This document shows, piece after piece, positions 1-5,093 of a stretch of 5,093 nucleotides of DNA. Made by a program: the position numbers and the translations under genes. Under the pieces are notes generated by a model. It was not told the DNA's origin, ran no database searches, and worked only from the letters and a program-made list of their open reading frames with translations. The DNA is taken from positions 1 to 5,093 of the forward strand of contig VFJU01000442.1 of the NCBI GenBank assembly GCA_009885905.1. The letters run 5' to 3'. Each line of letters opens with the position of its first letter. Positions within the stretch are counted from its first letter, which is position 1. This DNA comes from Verrucomicrobiota bacterium. GTDB taxonomy: Bacteria > Verrucomicrobiota > Verrucomicrobiia > Verrucomicrobiales > Akkermansiaceae.

Positions 1-830
1 CCAAGCCCGCTAAGCCCGCTAAGCCCGTCAAGCCCGCCAAGCCCGCTAAGCCCGCTAAGCCCGCTAAGCCCGCTAAGCCAGCCAAGCCAGCCAAGGCCGT
101 TAAGGCCGTTAAGGCCGTTAAGGCCGTTAAGGCCGTTAAGGCCGTTAAGGTCGCGGAAGTCACCGAAACAGTTGCCCCAATCAAGGTGGTAAATTTGGCG
201 AAGCCATTGCCAGTTGCTAAAAAAGTCGCCGCGGTGAAACCGCGATCTTCGGTGGTCGATTTCCCCGCTCCGCCCGCTCCGGTCCGCCCACCTTTTGTCC
301 CGCCCAAGGCCACCGCCAAGCCCACAGACGGCCCAGTGACCCCGGGCAGCAATGGCACCCACTCTGCCTCATTCGTTCAGAAACAACGTCAACGCCTGCT
401 CGATCTTCGCGACGATCTCGTCGACGCGGTGTCTGGAATGGCGCGTGATACCATCCGGAATGCACCCGAGGGCTCTGAAGCTTCCGGTAGCGGTCAGCAC
501 CAAGGCGACGCTGGCAGCGATGCCTACGATCGTGATTTCGCATTGTCCGTTCTCGCGAAGGAGCAGGATGCACTGTATGAAATCGAGCAAGCGCTGTACC
601 GCATCAAAACCGGTTCGTACGGGATTTGTGAAATTTCATCGCGAAAAATCCCTCAATTGCGTCTCGAGGCGATTCCATTCGCCCGTCTTACGGTTGAATG
701 TCAGGGTCAATGGGAGAAGGAATACGGTAACCGCCGCTTCCGTCCGTCCAACGAAGTTGGCTTCAGTGGGGGAAAATATGTCGATGATGAAGATTCTGAA
801 ACAGTTTCTCTTGACGAAGACGATGATTAA
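1..830 (+). CDS. DksA/TraR-family regulator with Lys/Ala/Pro-rich N-terminal tail (5' partial)
   Basis: The reading frame is open from the left edge (first full codon at 3) to a TAA at 828-830, so the true start lies outside the window; a GTG at 186 is only an internal codon. Seen: a basic low-complexity tail of Lys-Pro-Ala and Lys-Ala-Val triplets (3-146), a Pro/Ala/Lys linker to about 360, a helical region with DAYDRD at 519-536 (comparable to the coiled-coil tip DxxDxA of DksA), then [17 protein letters not shown] and VECQ of the DksA/TraR C4-type finger. The finger is degenerate: Cys at 627-629, Ser where the second Cys is expected (636-638), Thr for the third (690-692), Cys at 699-701, with the usual 2-17-2 spacing kept. 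The C-terminus is acidic (DDEDSE, DEDDD). Known for the family: binding in the RNA polymerase secondary channel, affecting initiation, often with ppGpp. Inferred: the tail may bind nucleic acid. The finger may not hold zinc. Family call is firm; the role is not. Confidence 0.9.
   Translation, partial: KPAKPAKPVKPAKPAKPAKPAKPAKPAKPAKAVKAVKAVKAVKAVKAVKVAEVTETVAPIKVVNLAKPLPVAKKVAAVKPRSSVVDFPAPPAPVRPPFVPPKATAKPTDGPVTPGSNGTHSASFVQKQRQRLLDLRDDLVDAVSGMARDTIRNAPEGSEASGSGQHQGDAGSDAYDRDFALSVLAKEQDALYEIEQALYRIKTGSYGICEISSRKIPQLRLEAIPFARLTVECQGQWEKEYGNRRFRPSNEVGFSGGKYVDDEDSETVSLDEDDD
3..146 (+). repeat. 9-bp in-frame tandem repeat coding for (KPA)10 then (KAV)6
   Basis: Sixteen consecutive 9-base units lie in the frame of the DksA-like gene. 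The first ten (3-92) are aagcccgct or close variants (aagcccgtc at 21, aagcccgcc at 30, aagccagcc at 75 and 84) and encode Lys-Pro-Ala/Val. The last six (93-146) are all exactly aaggccgtt and encode Lys-Ala-Val. The array may extend beyond the left edge. The identical second block suggests recent expansion by slippage or unequal exchange. The composition resembles histone H1-like C-terminal tails found in some bacterial proteins. Confidence 0.95.
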
Positions 831-853
831 AGCAAAGTCCGCCCCCCAAAGTC

Positions 854-1027
854 ATGCCACGCGAGATTATCATACTAGAATGCACCGAAGCGAAAGCTGA
901 GGGCAAACCGACTTCACGTTACGTCACCACGCGTAATAAAAAGAGCCTCCGCACACCAGGTCGTCTTGAGAAAGTGAAATTCAATCACTTCCTCAAACGC
1001 CGTACCCTTCACCGCGAACTCCGCTAA
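854..1027 (+). CDS. rpmG: 50S ribosomal protein bL33
   Basis: This is a 57-residue basic protein starting [14 protein letters not shown] and ending RRTLHRELR. It is a structural protein of the large ribosomal subunit. The pattern of an N-terminal strand (EIIILECTE), YVTTRNKKS, then [18 protein letters not shown] matches bL33, where the family has Y.T.KNK and a L...K(Y/F)...LRKH..H.E ending. Length is in the normal range for the family. Only one cysteine is present (residue 10), so this is a form without the four-cysteine zinc site. The ATG at 854 lies 23 bases after the stop of the DksA-like gene and 24 bases separate it from rpsR, which fits one operon. No Shine-Dalgarno sequence is visible before the start. 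Identification is from motif recognition and supported by the adjacent bS18 gene. Confidence 0.9.
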   Translation: MPREIIILECTEAKAEGKPTSRYVTTRNKKSLRTPGRLEKVKFNHFLKRRTLHRELR

Positions 1028-1051
1028 CAGCGAACACCGCATCCATTTCCC

Positions 1052-1294
1052 ATGTCCGAGCCAAAAACAATTCAGCGCCGTATTAACTTCCGCAAGGCGA
1101 ACCGTAGAATGACGCGTCGTCGTCATGATATTCCTGCCGATCAAGTCGTCGCAACCAATCCTGAGCTTCTCACCAAGTTCACCACCGAGACCGGCAAGAT
1201 TCTTCCCCGCCGCGTCACCGGTGTCTCCGCCAAGTTGCATCGCAAGATCAACAACGCGATCAAGCAGTCCCGCGCGATCAACCTCCTTCCTTAA
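1052..1294 (+). CDS. rpsR: 30S ribosomal protein bS18
   Basis: This is an 80-residue basic protein of the small ribosomal subunit, where bS18 binds 16S rRNA near bS6 on the platform. The C-terminal half carries the family signature: a P.LL.KF.TE segment, [20 protein letters not shown], then [13 protein letters not shown] at the very end, matching the usual GKI.PRR.TG..A..QR.....IKRAR...LLP. One small deviation is His where the family commonly has Gln in the AKLHRK stretch. The N-terminus is short and Arg/Lys-rich ([12 protein letters not shown]), with no zinc-type cysteines. The ATG at 1052 gives the expected family length. It is preceded by a pyrimidine-rich stretch and no Shine-Dalgarno sequence. 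It is probably co-transcribed with rpmG and perhaps with the upstream DksA-like gene, ending at the hairpin beginning at 1311. Confidence 0.95.
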   Translation: MSEPKTIQRRINFRKANRRMTRRRHDIPADQVVATNPELLTKFTTETGKILPRRVTGVSAKLHRKINNAIKQSRAINLLP

Positions 1295-1296
1295 CT

Positions 1297-1308
1297 CTCC
1301 GCAAGGAG
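1297..1308 (+). other. small GNRA-tetraloop hairpin just after rpsR
   Basis: CTCC (1297-1300) and GGAG (1305-1308) can pair around the loop GCAA, which fits the stable GNRA class. It begins two bases after the rpsR stop codon. The stem is only four base pairs, so it may be chance. If real, it could stabilise the transcript end or stack on the larger hairpin that follows. Confidence 0.25.
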
Positions 1309-1310
1309 CG

Positions 1311-1364
1311 TTCATTCAACGAGCCAACCTGAGAAATTCGGGTTGGCTCGTTGCGTTTAATGAA
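1311..1364 (+). terminator. hairpin terminator of the rpmG-rpsR transcript
   Basis: A perfect 13-bp stem is formed by CAACGAGCCAACC (1317-1329) and GGTTGGCTCGTTG (1341-1353). Inside the 11-base loop (1330-1340) a few more pairs are possible (T1330-G1340, G1331-C1339, A1332-T1338). Outside, TTCATT (1311-1316) can pair with AATGAA (1359-1364) across a five-base bulge, CGTTT (1354-1358). The hairpin lies 16 bases after the rpsR stop, where an operon terminator is expected. The T-rich run after the main stem is short, so termination strength is uncertain. Processing or 3'-end protection are alternatives. Confidence 0.65.
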
Positions 1365-1451
1365 TTTGACTCGTTGGAGTGAGTTATGAAATTTTTGCCT
1401 TGGTGAGCCCACTTTGAGTTTCTACATTCTGCTCAGCGTAAGCTATTATCC
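1365..1451 (+). other. ptsH upstream region, no clear promoter
   Basis: This 87-base gap between the rpsR terminator and ptsH should hold the ptsH promoter. TTGACT (1366-1371) resembles a -35 box, but the nearest -10-like hexamer, TATGAA (1385-1390), is only 13 bases away. TATTAT (1444-1449) sits right against the ATG with no matching -35 box. No Shine-Dalgarno sequence is visible before the start codon. Confidence 0.3.
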
Positions 1452-1718
1452 ATGGCCAAACAAGAATTCACCATCCTCAACAAGCTCGGTATCCACGCTC
1501 GTCCAGCTGCACAATTCGTCAAAACCGCGAATCGTTTTCAAGCTGATATTTTCGTGGAAAAAGACGGGGAAGAAGTCGATGGCAAGTCTATCATGGGACT
1601 GATGATGTTGGCGGCGGGAAATGGATCGATGATCATTATCACTGCCGAGGGACTTGATGCCGATGTCGCGCTTGAAGCGCTTGGCGATCTCATCGCCCGC
1701 AAGTTTGAGGAAGATTGA
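1452..1718 (+). CDS. ptsH: HPr phosphocarrier protein
   Basis: This 88-residue protein has the full HPr layout. The phosphorylation loop LGIHARPAAQFV contains the active His15 (codon 1494-1496) and Arg17. The regulatory site GKSIMGLMML contains Ser46 (codon 1587-1589), followed by an Ala/Gly-rich segment and a C-terminal helix ending ARKFEED. In the family, His15 takes phosphate from enzyme I and passes it to sugar-specific EIIA proteins. Ser46 is the target of HPr kinase/phosphorylase, and its KSIMG context is that of organisms having that enzyme. The gene stands alone: no ptsI or hprK lies beside it here, so whether it drives sugar uptake or works mainly as a regulator (NPr/Crh-like) cannot be decided. 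It starts at the only ATG that gives standard family length and is convergent with the next gene, 30 bases apart. Confidence 0.95.
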   Translation: MAKQEFTILNKLGIHARPAAQFVKTANRFQADIFVEKDGEEVDGKSIMGLMMLAAGNGSMIIITAEGLDADVALEALGDLIARKFEED

Positions 1719-1748
1719 GCTCTTCTCTCGCCGATAGGGTTAGAGCAC

Positions 1749-2135
1749 TCACAGCGCGTAGAGTTCGATAGGCAAACCGTCGGGGTCTGCGAAAAACGTG
1801 TATCTCTTTCCCGTGATTTCGTCCGTGCGGATTTCTTCCACGCTTACCCCCTTAGCAACCAAGTCCGACACTTGGTGATCAAGGTCGCTCACGAGAAACG
1901 CAAGGTGCCTCAGACCACGCGCCTCCGGGTAGGTGAGGCGGTTGGGTGAGGCTGGAAATGAAAATAACTCAATCTGCGTCCCACCCGGAATCTCTAAATC
2001 GAGTTTGTAGGAATCTCGCTCTGCTCGGTAGACTTCCGAGAGGATATTCAAACCTAACACTTCGGTGTAAAATTGCTTTGAAACAGAGTAATCTGAGCAA
2101 ATCACCGCAACATGATGGAGTCCTAACAAAGTCAT
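1749..2135 (-). CDS. VOC-family (glyoxalase I fold) protein, YaeR-like
   Basis: This 128-residue single-domain cytoplasmic protein has the two beta-alpha-beta-beta-beta modules of the vicinal oxygen chelate superfamily. Module one runs from LHHVAVICSDYSVSKQFY to IELFSF; module two from GLRHLAFLVSDLD to DPDGLPIELYAL. Candidate metal ligands are His8, Glu56, His77 and Glu124, matching the H/E/H/E set of the glyoxalase I branch. The sequence closely recalls E. coli YaeR (SEVYRAERDS, IELFSFP, EARGLRHLAF, FFADPDGLP-ELY), whose substrate I do not know to be settled; metal-dependent lyase or isomerase chemistry is the family expectation. It is shorter than classical GloA and lacks the extra loops, so lactoylglutathione lyase activity should not be assumed. 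It is transcribed away from the sulfatase gene and toward ptsH. No Shine-Dalgarno sequence precedes the ATG. Confidence 0.92.
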   Translation of the reverse strand: MTLLGLHHVAVICSDYSVSKQFYTEVLGLNILSEVYRAERDSYKLDLEIPGGTQIELFSFPASPNRLTYPEARGLRHLAFLVSDLDHQVSDLVAKGVSVEEIRTDEITGKRYTFFADPDGLPIELYAL

Positions 2136-2379
2136 GGTAGTTTTTGAATTTCGAGTTTGACGCTGAAAAATGAATTTAAAACTCCACTCATTCCACCCAA
2201 ATCAAAGGAAATTTCAAAGAGGGGTATCATAATAAGCTTCGATGCGCCTATCAAGACTCATCAAATCCACCTGATCTTGTCGCGAAGTGCAAGCGATGGT
2301 TGCTAATTCAGGGATTTTTTTACAGGTTTCTAGGCACGGCATCAGGCTGGGTGATACAAAACACCACACAAAAAATTCC
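2136..2379. other. divergent intergenic region between VOC gene and sulfatase gene
   Basis: This AT-rich spacer must hold the promoters of both flanking genes. I see TTGACG at 2157-2162 and CATAAT at 2228-2233 on +, but neither has a partner hexamer at good spacing. On the - strand TTGAAA (complement of 2212-2217) has no convincing -10 box. The sulfatase frame stays open back to a GTG at 2287 and an ATG at 2296, but that extension (2287-2379) encodes nothing signal-like and is best read as untranslated leader. No strong inverted repeat, operator or riboswitch was recognised. Confidence 0.4.
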
Positions 2380-2463
2380 ATGAAAAAAAAGCTGAAAATC
2401 GCTAGCGAAATTCTCGTGCTTTATGCGCCAGCATTCCTGCTACTAAATCTTGCTGCACCCGCC
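2380..2463 (+). other. signal peptide of the sulfatase
   Basis: Residues 1-28 show a basic start (MKKKLK), a hydrophobic core (ILVLYAPAFLLLNLAA) and a probable signal peptidase I site after Ala-Pro-Ala, before QEVTG. There is no lipobox cysteine, so a Sec-exported soluble protein is expected. This also supports the ATG at 2380 as the true start. Confidence 0.85.
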
Positions 2464-4881
2464 CAAGAAGTCACTGGTATCCTTGGCACCCCTACCGCAA
2501 CTCAGGTGCTAGACGGCAAACAATTACCTCCGCGACCACCGCCGTACGGTGGCGTGATCAAGGAGAGCGCCAAGGATTCTACCCCGTGGTGGGCGCCACA
2601 TGTCGTGCCACCAAAGGGTGCGCCGAATGTGCTGCTTATCATGACCGATGATCAAGGCTACGGCGTATCTAGTACTTTTGGTGGAGTGATCCCCACACCC
2701 GCTCTGGACCGGGTGGCTCGTGCTGGAATTCGCTACACTCGATTTCACTCAACCTCGCTGTGCTCGCCGACGAGGGCGGCTTTGATCACGGGGCGCAACC
2801 ATCACTCGGTGGGCTCTGGCGTCGTCAGTGAGTTATCCACGGGATATCCAGGCTACAATTCGATCATCGGAATACAAAATGCAACTGCAGGTCACATCTT
2901 CAAAGCGAACGGATATGCAACCTCTTGGTTTGGAAAAAATCACAACACACCGCCATATCAATACGGCCTCGCCGGGCCGTTTGACCAGTGGCCATCGGGT
3001 CTTGGATTTGACTATTTTTACGGATTCATGGGCGGTGAAACCGATCAGTGGACCCCTTATCTTTTTCGTGACCACACCCAAGTTTTTCCCTTTATTGGCA
3101 AAAAAGACTACAACCTAACAACAGACTTGGCGGACGAAGCGATCAAGTACCTCCGCGACCTCAATGCAGTCGCCCCGGACAAACCGTTTTTCTGTTATTA
3201 CGTGCCCGGTGGAACTCACTCGCCACACCAGCCCAAGCCGGAGTGGATCGAGAAGTTCAAAGGAAAGTTCAGCATGGGGTATGAAAAGTTGCGCGACGTG
3301 ATCTTTGCAAATCAAAAGTCACTCGGCGTGATTCCGCCAGATGCCCAGTTGACCCCATGGCCATCAGAGATTCCAAAGTGGGACTCTTTGTCTTTCGCGG
3401 ATAAAAAATTGTTTGAACGCCAAGCAGAAGTTTTTGCCGCTTATGCCGCTTACACAGATGATGAGATCGGTCGCGTGATTCAAACAGTCGAGAATTTAGG
3501 TAAGCTGGACAACACGATCGTGATCTATATCTGCGGCGATAATGGCACCAGCCCCGAGGGCACTCTAACTGGAGCATTCAATCAACTTACTGCTTACAAC
3601 GGGATTTTAAAAGCCCCGAAAGCGCTGCAGCTCCTGCATTTGGAAGATTGGGGTTCGGATAAAACCTATCCCCACATGGCAGTTGGATGGACTTGGGCAT
3701 TTAACACCCCTTTCAAATGGACCAAGCAGGTGGCTTCACACTTTGGCGGAACCCGACAAGGACTCGCAATTTCCTGGCCTAATCACATCAAGGACGCCGG
3801 TGGTACCCGTGACCAATTCCACCATGTCATTGACATCATGCCGACCCTCCTCGACGTCGCTGGGATTAAAGCGCCCGAAACATTCAACGGCATTCCTCAA
3901 CAACCGATCGATGGGGTGAGCATGGCTTACACATTCGATCGTGCGAACTCCAAGGCACCATCGACTCGTACCACCCAGTATTTCGAAATTGGAGCAAACC
4001 GCGGCATCTATCACGATGGATGGTTTGCCAACACGACGCCTTTTGCGCCTCCTTGGGATTTAGCGACGGGTACTCTGCCAAGCGTCATCGACGGCTACAA
4101 GTGGGAACTCTATCACCTCACGGAAGACTTCACACAGAATAATGATCTCAGCGTGAAGATGCCTGAAAAACTTAAGGAAATGCAGACGTTTTTTCTAACG
4201 GAAGCTAAGAAATACCAGGTTTTGCCTCTGGATAATTCTGGTTTTTCTCGCTTGCTGCTTCCGCGACCTAGCGTCACCTCTGGAAAGACGGAGTTCACCT
4301 ACACGGGTGCGAATGCGGGCATTTGCATCGGTAACGCCCCGAATATTTTGAATAAGGATTTCACGATCACGGCTGAGATTACCGTTTTAGAAGGCGGCGC
4401 AGAGGGGATGATCGCGACGCTGGGTGGACGATTTGGCGGGTATGGGTTGTTCTTGCAAAAAGGCAAGCCGGTCTTTGTTTATAATTTGTTAGATTTAGAA
4501 CGATTCCGCTGGGAGGGTGGTATCGGTGGAGTCGTAGGTGCGGATTTATTTGCAAAGGCACTCAAGCCCGGCAGGCACACTTTGGTGTTTGATTTCAAGT
4601 ACGCCGGTCCTGGTCCTGGAAAAGGTGGAACCGGCGTGCTCACCGTAGATGGTAAGGAGTTAGATAAAAAACAACTCGAGCACACGGTGCCGCTATTGAT
4701 GACCTCGGACGAGACCTTCGACATCGGAAGTGATACCCGCACAGGGGTCGACGAAAGCTACAAACTACCATTCAAATTTACCGGAATCATCAATCGATTG
4801 ACGTACAAGTTAGGACCATCACAAATCTCGGCAGTGGAACAAAAAGCAGCCTCGGATAACCTCGAAAAAATCGCTGACTGA
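2380..4881 (+). CDS. secreted type I (formylglycine) arylsulfatase, long form with C-terminal beta domain
   Basis: This 833-residue protein hydrolyses sulfate esters, presumably in the periplasm or outside the cell. Residues 1-28 are a signal peptide, which decides the start at 2380 over the in-frame GTG at 2287. The catalytic domain begins at about residue 82 with NVLLIMTDDQGYG (Asp90 and Asp91 as calcium ligands). The signature LCSPTRAALITGR puts the formylglycine cysteine at Cys128 (codon 2761-2763) with Arg132. FGKNH supplies Lys186 and His188, GGTHSPH supplies His280, and CGDNGT supplies Asp387 and Asn388. FKWTKQVASHFGG (445-457) probably gives the final active-site Lys. Residues from about 635 to 815 form a Gly/Thr-rich, beta-rich domain that resembles a LamG/concanavalin-type jelly roll. 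It is much longer than arylsulfatases of about 530 residues. All key residues are present. Cys128 must be modified by a maturase (anSME or FGE) encoded elsewhere. Substrate unknown; a carbohydrate or aryl sulfate are both possible. Confidence 0.95.
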   Translation: MKKKLKIASEILVLYAPAFLLLNLAAPAQEVTGILGTPTATQVLDGKQLPPRPPPYGGVIKESAKDSTPWWAPHVVPPKGAPNVLLIMTDDQGYGVSSTFGGVIPTPALDRVARAGIRYTRFHSTSLCSPTRAALITGRNHHSVGSGVVSELSTGYPGYNSIIGIQNATAGHIFKANGYATSWFGKNHNTPPYQYGLAGPFDQWPSGLGFDYFYGFMGGETDQWTPYLFRDHTQVFPFIGKKDYNLTTDLADEAIKYLRDLNAVAPDKPFFCYYVPGGTHSPHQPKPEWIEKFKGKFSMGYEKLRDVIFANQKSLGVIPPDAQLTPWPSEIPKWDSLSFADKKLFERQAEVFAAYAAYTDDEIGRVIQTVENLGKLDNTIVIYICGDNGTSPEGTLTGAFNQLTAYNGILKAPKALQLLHLEDWGSDKTYPHMAVGWTWAFNTPFKWTKQVASHFGGTRQGLAISWPNHIKDAGGTRDQFHHVIDIMPTLLDVAGIKAPETFNGIPQQPIDGVSMAYTFDRANSKAPSTRTTQYFEIGANRGIYHDGWFANTTPFAPPWDLATGTLPSVIDGYKWELYHLTEDFTQNNDLSVKMPEKLKEMQTFFLTEAKKYQVLPLDNSGFSRLLLPRPSVTSGKTEFTYTGANAGICIGNAPNILNKDFTITAEITVLEGGAEGMIATLGGRFGGYGLFLQKGKPVFVYNLLDLERFRWEGGIGGVVGADLFAKALKPGRHTLVFDFKYAGPGPGKGGTGVLTVDGKELDKKQLEHTVPLLMTSDETFDIGSDTRTGVDESYKLPFKFTGIINRLTYKLGPSQISAVEQKAASDNLEKIAD

Positions 4882-4923
4882 ACCTCGAGTCTTTAATTTT
4901 GTTAGAATTTATCGTTTTTTAAA

Positions 4924-5093
4924 ATGAAAAATCTCTTCATCGTCACCGCGGTGATTGAAAGCACCGCTGCATTTGGTTTGATGATAAATCCCTCTGCGAT
5001 GGTCATGCATCTCACACGGTTTTCACTGCAAGGAAACTTGGAGACTGCTGCAGTCCGTTGCAGCGGCGTTATTTTACTCGTTTTAGCGGTCGG
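4924..5093 (+). CDS. small membrane protein, 3' partial
   Basis: An ATG at 4924 opens a frame with no stop for 56 codons to the right edge. The peptide starts MKNLFIVTAVIESTAAFGLM and continues through NPSAMVMHL and NLETAAVRCSGVILLVLAV. It has two hydrophobic stretches, at residues 4-20 and from about 45 onward, consistent with an integral membrane protein having at least two membrane segments. It resembles, from memory, short uncharacterised membrane proteins (about 120 residues) of the type ending GA.LLALG.A; I cannot name a family. It follows the sulfatase by 42 bases on the same strand with no hairpin between them, so co-transcription is plausible. The AT-rich spacer lacks a Shine-Dalgarno sequence. 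Function unknown. Confidence 0.7.
   Translation, partial: MKNLFIVTAVIESTAAFGLMINPSAMVMHLTRFSLQGNLETAAVRCSGVILLVLAV

Noticed and set aside
1..150. Short regular repeats that could suggest a CRISPR array or satellite DNA
   Set aside because: Units are 9 bases with no spacers and stay in frame with the DksA-like coding sequence, so this is a coding microsatellite.
352..900. A 182-codon open frame on + overlapping the DksA-like gene
   Set aside because: It overlaps the recognised DksA/TraR motifs in another frame, runs into rpmG and shows no family pattern.
914..1315. A 133-codon open frame on - across rpmG and rpsR
   Set aside because: It is antisense to two confidently identified ribosomal protein genes and has no recognisable motif.
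1125..1382. An 85-codon open frame on + rich in Ser and Pro
   Set aside because: It is a frame-shifted reading of rpsR that continues through the terminator hairpin.
1719..1746. GCTCT/AGAGC inverted repeat between the convergent ptsH and VOC genes as a shared terminator
   Set aside because: Only five base pairs with an 18-base loop and no T-run; too weak to call.
2157..2233. Sigma-70-like boxes TTGACG (2157-2162) and CATAAT (2228-2233) as one promoter
   Set aside because: They are 65 bases apart and neither has a properly spaced partner.
2287..2379. Upstream GTG (2287) or ATG (2296) as the sulfatase start
   Set aside because: Either would bury the clear signal peptide that begins at 2380 behind 28 to 31 extra residues.
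3269..4014. Antisense open frames of 66 to 102 codons inside the sulfatase gene
   Set aside because: They lie opposite conserved sulfatase sequence, carry no motif and are expected by chance in a long gene.

Overview
The window looks like a piece of chromosome from a bacterium of the PVC group, most likely Verrucomicrobiota (possibly Opitutae). Three things point there. The DksA/TraR-like protein has a long Lys/Ala/Pro-rich N-terminal tail and a zinc finger reduced to two cysteines. The bL33 and bS18 ribosomal protein genes sit directly behind it. The HPr carries an intact regulatory serine, as in lineages with HPr kinase. This placement is inferred from remembered family features, not from a search. 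Base composition is moderate and looks even across the window.

Layout, left to right. (1) Positions 1-1294 on + hold an information-processing block: a DksA/TraR-like regulator cut by the left edge, then rpmG (bL33), which is only 57 codons, and rpsR (bS18). A strong inverted repeat at 1311-1364 probably ends this transcript. (2) Positions 1452-1718 on + hold a lone HPr gene (ptsH). (3) Positions 1749-2135 on - hold a small VOC/glyoxalase-fold protein of the YaeR type, convergent with ptsH. (4) A 244-base divergent spacer follows. (5) Positions 2380-4881 on + hold a large secreted type I sulfatase with a formylglycine motif and a beta-rich C-terminal domain. (6) The first 56 codons of a small membrane protein follow from 4924 and run off the right edge.

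How they fit together: the left block serves transcription and translation, with a probable RNA polymerase-binding regulator next to two ribosomal proteins. HPr is a carbon-status phosphocarrier. The sulfatase acts outside the cytoplasm on sulfated organic compounds, and the membrane protein behind it may share its transcript. Nothing ties the regulator/ribosomal block functionally to the sulfatase block.

I found no mobile element, CRISPR array, tRNA or rRNA, and no convincing evidence for an undescribed multi-gene system. The most unusual items are the two-phase 9-bp repeat encoding the basic tail of the DksA-like protein, its half-cysteine zinc finger, the absence of Shine-Dalgarno sequences before all six visible start codons, and the nested hairpin after rpsR.
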